Below are positions 54,741-64,000 of a DNA stretch of 64,000 nt, piece after piece (position 1 is the first letter of the stretch; each line of letters opens with the position of its first letter). The notes below the pieces were generated by a model. The model was given only the letters and a program-made list of their open reading frames with translations. It made no database searches and had not been told where the DNA came from. A program made the translations under genes and the position numbers. The stretch is from Prionace glauca. Lineage: Eukaryota > Chordata > Chondrichthyes > Carcharhiniformes > Carcharhinidae. Where the stretch lies: contig CM075734.1 in the NCBI GenBank assembly GCA_037974335.1, positions 28,897,695 through 28,961,694 of the forward strand. Reading direction: 5' to 3'.

Positions 54741-57341
54741 AACCTCTGTGATCAGCAGCCTGAAGGAAGAGGACGGCTCAGTAGGGTCATCGCAGTCTGA
54801 CATACTGAGGATCTGCAAATCCTTCTATGCCGGACTGTATGACCTGAAGCCGACAGACAGCACGGCCTCCCAGTCTTTCCTGTCGTCTATCATGCAGGTC
54901 TTAGACGACGGCGAGCGGGACAGCCTAGACAGACCGGTATCTCTGGACGAGCTGACCAAGGCCGTCGAGTCCTTACAGAAGGGTAAAACTCCTGGAAGCG
55001 ACGGCTTACCGGCTGAGGTTTACTCGGCGTTGTGGGACTTGATGGGCCCGGACCTCCTGGAAGTATACGAGAGTATGCTTCGGGAGGGCAGGATGTCAGA
55101 ATCCATGAGGAAAGGCATCATTACCCTCATCTACAAGCGGAAGGGGGAGAGGGAAGAAATTCGGAATTGGCGACCCATCTCACTGTTAAACGTGGATTAT
55201 AAAATTCTGGCCAAGGTCATCGCAAACCGGGTCAGGTCTGCTCTGGGGTCGGTGATCCATCCTGATCAAACCTGTGCTGTACCTGGCAGGAAGATCTCTG
55301 GCAGCCTGGCGCTACTCAGGGATACGATCGCCTACGTGCAGGACAGGCAGGTGGACACGTGCCTCATCAGCCTCGACCAGGAGAAGGCGTTTGACAGAAT
55401 ATCGCACAGCTACATGATGGATGTGCTCTCCAAAATGGGCTTTGGGGAGGGAATACGCAATTGGATCCGGCTGCTCTACACAGACATCAGTAGCGCAGTC
55501 TCAGTCAACGGGTGGGAAACAGATAGCTTCCAAATCAGGTCTGGAGTCAGACAGGGCTGCCCTCTCTCCTCCGTCCTTTTTGTGTGTTGCATTGAACCCT
55601 TTGCCCAGGCCCTCAGAAGCGACCCAGGCATCAAAGGGGTGACAATCCCAGGCAGCGGAGTCACGCAGGTCAAAGCCTCCCTGTACATGGATGACGTGGC
55701 TGTCTTCTGCTCGGACCCCCCGTCTGTCCGCAGGCTCCTCCAGGTCTGCGAGCAGTTCGAGTTGGCCTCGGGAGCCAAAGTCAACCAGGGAAAGAGTGAG
55801 GCCATGTTCTTTGGGAACTGGGCCGACAAATCCCTTGTCCCCTTCACCGTCAGGACAGAGTACCTGAAGGTGCTGGGGATATGGTTCGGAGCGGCTGGGG
55901 CATGCATCAAAACCTGGGAGGAGCGCATCGCGAAAGCCAGACAGAAGCTCGGCTGGTGGGAGCTACGCTCGCTCTCCATAACCGGGAAAAACCTGGTGAT
56001 CCGGTGCGAGATGCTGTCTGTGTTATTGTATGTGGCGCAGGTGTGGCCTATCCCCAAATCCTGCGCTGCAGCAGTGACGCGGGCCATCTTCAAGTTCATC
56101 TGGAGATCAAAGATGGATCGCGTCCGGAGGGAGGTGATGTACAAATCTCCAGAGAATGGAGGGAAAGACGTTCCCAACGCCGCCCTCATCCTGATGGCCA
56201 CCTTTGTGTGCGGCTGCATCAAGCTGTGCGTAGATCCTCGGTACACCAACAGCAAGTGCCACTATTTATTGAGGTTCTACCTGTCCCCAGTGTTGCGAAG
56301 GCTGGGTCTGGCCACACTGCCGCAGAACGCTCCGAGTAGTTGGACCGTACCGCAGCACCTGACCTTCGTAGAGATCTTTCTCCGCAAACACACATTTGAC
56401 CACACGGCGATTAAGCAGTGGTCAGCGCGTAACGTCCTTAGGGCCCTGAGAGAAAAGGAGACGGCGGATCCTGTCGGACGGTTCCCTGAGCAGACTGTCA
56501 GTGTCATCTGGCAGAACGCCTCATCACCAGAACTGACAAACAAGCACCAAGATCTGGCTTGGCTGGTGGTGAGAAGGGCACTCCCCATCAGATCCTTTAT
56601 GCACACTCGAGGTCTCAGCAACACCGCACGCTGCCCTCGAAGCGGCTGCGGGGCTGACGAGACAGTCGCACACCTCCTTCTGGAATGTGTCTTTGCAAAG
56701 AAGGTCTGGAGTGAAATGCAGTGGTATTTGTCGAGGTTCGTCCCGAGCAGCTCGGTGACGCAGGACTCTGTGCTCTACGGGCTGTGTCCGGGAACGCACA
56801 CCGAGACAAATATCAACTGCTGCTGGAAGGTCATCAACTCGGTGAAGGACGCACTTTGGTCCGCCCGAAACTTGCTGACCTTCCAGCAGAAAGAACTGTC
56901 CTCGACCGAGTGTTGCAGACTGGCACATTCCAAGGTCCAGGACTACGTGCTGAGGGACGGGCTGAAGCTTGGGGCAGCCGCCGCAAAGGTACAATGGGGA
57001 AAGGCCACACTGTAAGGCCTTTAACAGAGGCAGACCGAGGGCCCGGGAACTGCAGAATACCCTCGACCTGCGTAACTGTGTGCCAACCTGTCCACTAACG
57101 GCACACAGTTATCTATTGAGGCATGTATATATTTTTTAAGAACTGAAATGCAAACCTTGTAAATAGTAATTGTAATATTGAGACATAGATATAGCTTTGT
57201 AAGTATTGAAAGTAGACACCGTAATTTGGACAGATCTGTAAAAAACGTTTTTGATTTGCTATTCGATTTGCTATTGTATATTTGAAATGGATTAGTTGAG
57301 TTTTTTTTTATGAATAAAGTATATTTTTGAAATAAAAAAAA
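54741..57341 (+). mobile_element. Tx1/L1-clade LINE, 5'-truncated, with intact RT frame
   Basis: Perfect 12-bp target duplication ACTACTAAGGTT (54729-54740, 57342-57353) and an A-rich tail (GAAATAAAAAAAAA). The frame 54748-57015 (755 aa) is uninterrupted: NWRPISLLNVDYKILAKVIA, then IHPDQTCAVPGR, SLDQEKAFDRISH, SGVRQGCPLSS, catalytic YMDD at about residue 313, and a C-terminal zinc-type CPRSGCGADETVAHLLLEC. This layout and wording are those of Tx1-group elements of the L1 superfamily. The endonuclease and ORF1 are absent because only the last 2.6 kb inserted. The ATG at 54748 is fortuitous. Confidence 0.9.
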
Positions 57342-57353
57342 ACTACTAAGGTT

Positions 57354-58540
57354 CTGCTGCAGCCTAACTATGAAACCAATGTGAATGATGCCCTCTTGAG
57401 AAATGCATTGAAAATAATCATACAAGTTTAAAAATCACATAAGCTTCAAGCTGCTAAGCTCAACCACACAGAAAAACTATGTGAAAGTCACAGATCCAGA
57501 TTAAAGCAGATCCAGATAATAGTCAAAGGACTATAAAATGCCCAATTATAAGGGAGACTTCAGTCACACAACATACACATAATACTTCATGTGCAGTTGC
57601 AGCTTGTCAGTATCTGTTCTAACAAGGAACAATGGACATGGGAGGTGATATACCATTAGTCAGACATGTAGCCATCATACTGATGTCCTGAGGGTGGAAA
57701 ATAGTATAGAAAGAAATATATGCTTGATATTGACATTAGGTAGAATTGCACAAATTGTAACTGGATAACCACACCCTTATATATTTTGTCATCCCAATTA
57801 TTAATTGTGAGTGGATGTAGAGTACAAATTTACAGCGTTGATTTGTATATGTTAATTACTTGTAATTGAATCTGGTAGTATATTTGTTTGTGTAACTCTG
57901 TATTCAGTGCTCTGGACTGCACCTCCAGCTGACTGCAGCTGATTTTTAAACTCTAAAATTGCTGGTCACTTGAAGGGAACAAAATGTACAAGCAGCTCAC
58001 CACCTGCAACCCACAACATGATCAAGATGCCTACAGACTTGGCCCTCTAACACCAATCAAATGGTCAGGATTCAGGGCCACATGTGGCCTTGACTAGTTA
58101 ATGGTGGTATATAGTAATGTCCCTGCAACTGAACAGTTATGCAGTAGCCTCAGACATGCCCACTATGTACATAGTCACCATTACCAGTGGCAGAATCAGC
58201 ACCAACAGATAACACAGCACTTCAGTCATCTGGCCTATGGCTCTTGCCCCCAAACCAGTGGACATGCAGACTCCTGCTGAGGCCAACGCAATGAAACTTT
58301 CACCTGACCAACATATAGATGAAACATCCCATGTTGCTAACAGTTAGAATACTGGCCACAGACTATAACATCACCAACCAGTGAAATAAATGTGTGGTCA
58401 CATGCTCAGGGCACCTGGTTAGACTGAACACAAGATTCCTTATTACCACTTAGCCTTATTACCACATAGCCTAGAACTTGCTTTCAAATTTCAGTATTTC
58501 TTTTAAACAGAAAAGGTGGGTGTGGGGGGGGGGGAGAACA
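57354..58540 (+). other. Internal LTR-fossil sequence after the nested LINE
   Basis: Continues the LTR element up to its purine tract. No conserved protein motif recognised. Confidence 0.4.
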
Positions 58541-58879
58541 TGTGATGGGCTACGCACCAGTTGCTACAGCTTAATCCATGCCTCAAGATATATGTAAATA
58601 GTTATTCGTTATCAGATTGTTTAATTGTATGTCACACAATGGCCTGTACGTGATTTTCTATTGTGTGCGCAGTTACATTTCATGCCACTGGATGTCCCAC
58701 CTAAACAAGCAAGATGTAGACCAAGTGGTCATCTGAGAATGTGATGATATGGCTACAAAAGGGTTCATGTGGCAGGAACAAGGGCACATATGTTGTACAT
58801 AGCTGTTGAGTTCAGGAATAAACTGGATTTTGGAAATTCTTGTTGGTGATTTAGGGAACCCACAACTTTCTACAATATG

Positions 58880-58990
58880 AATTTGAAACATTAACATTAT
58901 TTTGTCTTTCCACAGATACTGTAGACTTGTGATGCTTTCTAGCATTTTTCTGTTGTTTCAGATTTCAGCATTGGCAGTATTTTGCTTTTA
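58880..58990 (-). repeat. Short retroelement tail fragment, antisense
   Basis: TTTCCACAGATACTGTAGAC and GCATTTTTCTGTTGTTTCAG, the complement of the repeat at 1258-1345. Confidence 0.45.
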
Positions 58991-59224
58991 TTTCATTGAT
59001 ATGGGATCACTTATAGTCAACTGAGAAAGGAGGGTGTTAATTTAAGATTTCATCTGAAAGTTGGACTGCTCCAATAATGCAAGACTTCCTCATAAATATA
59101 CTAGAATATCAGGCTAGATAATGTATTCAAACTCCTGGAATGAGGTTTAAATCTAGACAGACTCAGAATTGTGCCTGCCACTAATGAATCATGCTGATAC
59201 TTTAATTACATTTAAACAAGAGTT

Positions 59225-59518
59225 CTAATGGTGGTGACTGGCTGCAGTCCTGGAGGCGCAGTGGATTTATTATGGGACTAATAATCCAGGGACAGGATAA
59301 TGCCTGCACCATTTGCAGACGGTGAAATTTGATCATGAAACTATTGTCACTTGTAAGGAAGGAAATCTGCTACCTGGCCTATATGTGCCTCCAAATCTGA
59401 AGCTATGTGCTTGATTCTTAAATGCCCTTCGGAAATGGACTCAGTTCAAGGGCAATTAGGGATGGGAAATAAATTCTTGCCCAGCTAATGATGCTCATAT
59501 CCCATGAATGAATTAAAA
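59225..59518 (+). repeat. SINE (family 2)
   Basis: GGACTAATAATCCAGGGACA to AATGAATTAAAAAAAA, including AGTTCAAGGGCAATTAGGGA. Confidence 0.75.
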
Positions 59519-59666
59519 AAAATACTCTCACCAATTCAAATTCATTATTACACAGTCTTCCATCTCTCACTCATGGGTTCAATATCATTTACATTCTTGT
59601 ATTATGTCGTCCAATTAACTTCATTACATTGCATTGTGGAACAGACTACAACTTCAAGAAATCAAG

Positions 59667-59735
59667 GGCGGCACGATGGCACAGTGGTTAACATTGCTGT
59701 CTCACAATGCCAAGGACCCGAGTCAATCAGAATAT
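59667..59735 (+). repeat. tRNA-derived SINE head fragment (family 1)
   Basis: GGGCGGCACGATGGCACAGT and GGTTAACATTGCTGTCTCAC, then lost. Confidence 0.7.
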
Positions 59736-60338
59736 ATTTTTCTGCTGAGTTGGAGATGAATCTGAAAGGAAATGGTGTTTATAAGAGGAAGTTGTCAACG
59801 TCACTGCTATTATCGGCTTATTATCTTGCGCAATGTAAGTGTTGGGAAATGTAGCAGCTTATAGTTTGCATAATTCAATTTACAGGCAAAAAATATTTCC
59901 CAAAGCATTTAAACGCGTAAGCACTTGGAGCACATTGGGTTAAATAGGTACAAATGGTCTAGCAAGACATTCAGGTGTATCAAACTGCTGAGGAAAAGGC
60001 AATTATGAAGAAGACTAGATGAACCATCTGGCATTGACCTATTCACCGGAAATAACAAAGGCACATTTGACAACTCAACCCTGCAATGTCCTCCTCACTG
60101 TCCCACTGACTAACTAAGCAGCAACCTTGCATAGTCATAATCACCACATCATACATTATTGCCACTGTAGCATTCACCGTTGAGCATGTCCTTACCACCA
60201 ACAAGACAGATGCACCAGAGGTGGTGGTGCAGTGTTTTATAATCAGAAGCAACATTTTGATTGGACCCAATGAAACTTCATGGCATCAGGTCAAAGGTGG
60301 GCAAGGTAACCTTTTGCTGATTACCACCTACTTCCCCA

Positions 60339-60556
60339 GCTTAGTTGGCTGGACAGTTGGTTCATGATACAGAGCAATGCCAATTGTGCAGGTTCAATTC
60401 CCATACCAGTTGAGGTTTTCATGAAGGCCTGCATTCTCAACTTTGCAACTCATCTGAGTTGAGGTGATCCTTAGGTTAAAACCATTACCAGTCAACTCTC
60501 CCCCTCAATGAGCAGAGCAGTCTATAGTTATCTGGAAGTATGGTGGCTTTACGTTT
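60339..60556 (+). repeat. tRNA-derived SINE with 9-bp target duplication
   Basis: Flanked by ACTTCCCCA at 60330-60338 and 60557-60565. The head GCTTAGTTGGCTGGACAG gives an A-box-like TAGTTGGCTGG, and GGTTCAATTCCC is a B box. This family differs from SINE families 1 and 2. Confidence 0.8.
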
Positions 60557-61150
60557 ACTTCCCCACCTGAATTGATGAATCAGTGCTTGCCCTTGCTGAA
60601 CATGACTTGAAAGAAGCACTGAGCATAACTAGAGCACGCTATCTACTCCAGGTGGGGGACTTCAATGGTCATCACCATTGTTTGGCAGCACTTCAGGACT
60701 CAGCCAAGTTGGCTGAGTCCTAAAGGTCATATTTACCAGATTGGGCCCACAGAAAATGGTGAGAAAAGAATCTTCAGGTAATAAATAACCTGCTTGCCTT
60801 TGACTTCACCGCTCTACCTGTTGAAGCTTCAACTATCCATAAAGTAGTGATAGGTGTGACCACTGTACCATCCTGGTAGTGACGAACACTCATCTTCACA
60901 TTGAGAATTCCCAACATCATGTTGTTTGACACTCCCACTGCACTAAGTAGAATAGATTCAGAACTGGCAGCCCAAACTGGGCATCTGTGTCGAACAGTTG
61001 ACCACCAACATCGGTAGACTAGCAATCAATCATAATGTGCAGCCTCTTGACCTGTTATATTCCTCACTCTGTCATTACCATCTAGCCAGAGATCAACCTA
61101 GATGCAGTAGGGGGTAAATGAGAGCTGCTATCTCTGCAGTCCTGCCACAT

Positions 61151-62034
61151 TGTTATGTTTTAGGCTCATGTTTCAATTTAGAGTAAAATGGAGGAATGAA
61201 GGTGGTCCTGTGATCTGTTCTGGATTCTGCTGATAGTAGGCTTGGATGGCTTAGTTATTAAAGATTAAAATGGGCCCAGTTGTTTTACTGGGAAGCGGGT
61301 GAACACTAAACACACAATGGCAGAGGCATCTGTGAATGGACTGTTTGTGTGCAAGTTCCAAGGAGATGTTAAGAATGTCAAGTTGCAAGCAATTATACTT
61401 TGAACTGGCTTTTTCATTTCAACAGAATAGAGCTGACGTCCAAAGGATAGCTATTCAGCATTTTTACCTGGATACAAGGGCCATGTGATTCACATTGCTA
61501 TGGAGATGAGCTTTGAGAGGGAAAGGACACTCAGAAAGCCACTGTGAAATTGAATTTTGAAGTTCTCCTAAAAGATTTCCCTGAATTTGATAGACAGGAT
61601 AGTCTGTCAGTAGCTGAGTATCTGAGAGTAAGTGAGAAGGGGTGGGGATTGGAAACAGGAAAACTCATACCATGAATGATAGCTCAGGGGTTAAAAGCTA
61701 CAAAGTTATGAAAAGAAAATAGTGAAAGTAAACCCTTGGGAGCAATGATGTAAGTTTGGACTGGTTCTGGGATAATTAAATGTCTCCATAAGGGGCAATG
61801 TAAATTATAACCTTGGGTTGGGATTTTAGGTTGTGTTAAATGTAGTAGGGAAGTGTTCACTTCTGTAGTTTAAGTACAAGCTGCCTACAGAAATAATGTT
61901 TAGTTAATATTGCTTTAAGTTTGTTGCAGTAAAAGTCTCAAAACTTGAAAGCTTGTTGTGTGATCCTTTAAGTTGGCTACTAGGAATTCAAATCTCTTTT
62001 TAAAAGTTTTCAGTCTTTAAGGAGATCTTTAAGA
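61151..62034 (+). mobile_element. Solo LTR fossil in the LINE
   Basis: About 885 bp, starting TGTTATGTTTTAGG. ACAT lies on both sides (61147-61150, about 62035-62038). The LINE reads on across it. No coding remains. Gypsy-type is likely from its style. Confidence 0.55.
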
Positions 62035-63609
62035 ACATCCAATCATAAATGGTGGTGAATAATTAAAAAAGAAACAGAAGAGATGGCTCCCAAAAATCCC
62101 ATTCCTCAATGCAGAGCGCAGCTTATCAGTATAAAAAACAAGGTGAGAGCACCTACAGCCAAAAATGTTGAGTGGATAATATACACCAATCTCTTCCCGA
62201 GGTCACGCATGCCAATCTCCAACCAATTTTATTCACTCCAAGTGATAACAAGAAATAGCTGAAGGCACTGTATATAGCAAATGCTTTTGCAATAAGATAG
62301 CTGTATCACTGAAGACATGTGCTCCAGAATTAGCCACACCCTTAGCAAAACTATTCCAGTGCAGCGACAACACTGGCATTTAATCAGCAATAGGAAAAAT
62401 TGTCTGAGTATATCCTGTCAGCAAAAAACAGGACAAAACCAATCCCGGCCAATTGTCACCCCATCAAGTTGTGATTGATGGTGCTATTGAGTACTACTTA
62501 CACAGAAATAACTTGCCCAATTTGAATTCTGCCAGGGTCACTCAGTTCCAAGTCTCATTACAGCCTTGGTCCAAATATGGATAAAAGTGCCAAACTCTGA
62601 AGGGCAAATGGGGGTGATTATCCTTGACACTAAGGTAGCATTTGACCATGTATAGGGCTAAGCAACCCAGGAAAATTCAGGTCAAAGGGAATTAGGGAGA
62701 AAAGTCTCATATCTAGCTCAAAGGAAGATGTTTGTGGTTGTTGAAGGCCAATCATCTCAGCCATGACATTGCTACTAAGGAGTTCCTTAGAATAGTGTCC
62801 TAGGCCCAGCCAATTTCAGCTACTTCACCAATGACCTTGGTCAGACATGGCGATGCTCACTGATAATTTAACAGTATTGAATACCAAGTGCAACTCCTCT
62901 GACGCTAAATATTCCATGACCATATTCAGCAAGACCTGAACAACATTCAGATTTGGGTTGATAAATAGAACTTAACATTAATGCCATTCAAGTGCCAGAT
63001 AATGATCATCTCCATTACCTAACCATCTACTACTTGACACTCAATGCTACCATCACTGAATCCCCTATCATCAATATCCTGGATGTTACAACTGACCAGA
63101 AACTTAAATGGGCCAGCTATGTAAATACTGTGACATTACACCAACGAAAGACTGGGAATTTTGAGTCAAATAACTTATCTCCTGACTCCCCAAAGCCCTT
63201 CCACTATCTCCAAGGCACAAGTCAGGAGTGCGATGGAATACTCTTCATTGTCTGGATGAATGTGGTTCCAGCAGCACTCAAGAGGCTTGACACCATCTAG
63301 AACAAAACAGCTTACTTGGTCCATACCCAATCCATCAGTTTAAGTATTTACCCCTTTCACCATTACTGCACAGTGGCAGCAGTGTGTACTATGCATAATA
63401 TCATTGTAGTAAATTGTCAAACTGATTTCAACATCAACTTCCAACACATGACCTCTAGCAGACAAATGTTCCTCTCTGAGCCCACACATCATTCTGACTT
63501 GGAAATGTATCACTGTTTCTTCACTGTTGCAGAGTCACGACAGTGGAAACATGACTTTACTAATTCAAAGATCTCACTGAATGCAAGTCAAGAGTGCTCA
63601 GGGATGTGA

Positions 63610-64000
63610 GACTGTGAACACACACTTTCAGGAGGATTGCCTTTCTCCTTCCCATCTTTTCTTTTTCATTGGCTTGAAAGTAATAGCCCAAATGTTCTAC
63701 ATGTTGCGTCCAGACCTCCACGGAGGCATCTAAAGGATTTATCCATCAAAATAGGGACATTTTTGTAATTACACTTCCTTGCCTCAACCTCATTCAATTT
63801 CAAAAACAATTGTATTCTCACAGTTGGAGGCTAGCTTTTACTGTCATCACCAATGTAACAATTCTTGCTCATCAGTTAAGGGAAAAAACAGCATGTTTAT
63901 TTGTAGGTAAAGGCTAAACAGAGGCTCATGGCTTTATGACTACAGCCAGCTCCCAAGATGGTTTTAGAATGAAACCCTTGCTTACCGGGGTGAATCTCCC
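63610..64000. other. No recognised gene or element
   Basis: Right edge of the window. No frame longer than chance and no repeat family recognised. Confidence 0.4.

Larger units (their letters stand above)
52560..58874 (+). mobile_element. Gypsy-type LTR retrotransposon (fossil) with nested insertions
   Basis: The 5' LTR is partial (about 52560-52747). TGGTATCAGAAG follows directly, like a primer site for initiator Met-tRNA. Pol remnants of RNase H / integrase type are at about 53722-54224 (LYLSDTPSRALL, then an HH-type integrase head region). A purine-rich tract lies at 58509-58539. The 3' LTR is 58541-58874 (TGTGATGG..TTTCTACA, AATAAACTGG). Gag and most of pol are missing and the copy is clearly broken. 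It carries an LTR fragment of another family (about 53155-53640) and a Tx1-clade LINE (54741-57341). Confidence 0.75.
60000..63610 (+). mobile_element. Decayed LINE carrying a SINE and a solo LTR
   Basis: Fragments of an APE-type endonuclease (VGDFNGHHHCLA at about 60654-60690) and of RT (VIILDTKVAFDHV at about 62614-62652; RT C-terminal region 62900-63300) appear in order on the + strand. The 3' part matches 24570-25060. Many stops and frameshifts. Interrupted at 60339-60556 and 61151-62034. Confidence 0.65.

Noticed and set aside
56524-56994. Long minus-strand frames under the Tx1 reverse transcriptase (also 55476-56255)
   Set aside because: Shadows of a GC-rich coding frame; no independent motifs.
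34861-64000. Search for gene C IgV, stalk or membrane exons
   Set aside because: No MCW, DSGxYCC or LFND-type coding was seen in any frame; only mobile elements were recognised.

Overview
The window is vertebrate nuclear DNA and most likely comes from a cartilaginous fish (shark or skate). Exons are short, separated by kilobase-scale introns with GT..AG junctions. At least half of the sequence is layered interspersed repeats (tRNA-derived SINEs, CR1-like LINEs with a 3' TTCTTATG tail, Penelope-like elements, Tx1/L1-clade LINEs, gypsy-type LTR fossils), in family forms I associate with elasmobranch genomes. The organism call is inference from repeat style; no single-copy marker gene proves it.

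The host genes are a head-to-tail cluster, all on the + strand, of TIM-like (T-cell immunoglobulin and mucin domain; HAVCR/TIMD family) receptor genes. Gene A contributes only its membrane-spanning exon (1005-1113). Gene B appears complete: signal peptide 9584-9635, six-cysteine IgV exon 14586-14933, two Ser/Thr-rich stalk exons 22275-22340 and 23612-23691, transmembrane exon 25474-25581, and two candidate cytoplasmic-tail exons 25741-25788 and 25842-25883. Exon phases agree through the transmembrane exon (1,1,1,0), giving a predicted receptor of about 233 aa. Gene C contributes only its signal exon (34809-34860); its Ig exon is not found in the remaining 29 kb. TIM proteins are immune-cell surface receptors that classically bind phosphatidylserine on dying cells.

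The unit '3' end of one TIM gene - spacer - first exon of the next' is present twice, roughly 780-10130 and 25205-35240. Several insertions are present in one copy with an empty site in the other, so they postdate the duplication. One is a 92-bp piece of a Penelope-type terminus with an 11-bp target-site duplication at 31160-31273. Intron 1 of gene B holds a 25-bp minisatellite (about 41 copies) that ends about 57 bp before the IgV exon. Intron 2 holds a 33-bp minisatellite (about 24 copies).

From 35 kb to 64 kb no host exon was recognised. The region holds LTR fossils, a LINE at 42.9-47.6 kb interrupted by an antisense CR1-like LINE and by a terminal-inverted-repeat element carrying a C-rich minisatellite, several other GC-rich inverted-repeat elements, a gypsy-like LTR fossil (52.56-58.87 kb) into which a Tx1-clade LINE with an uninterrupted 755-aa reverse-transcriptase frame has jumped (12-bp duplication), and a decayed LINE at 60-63.6 kb carrying a SINE and a solo LTR.
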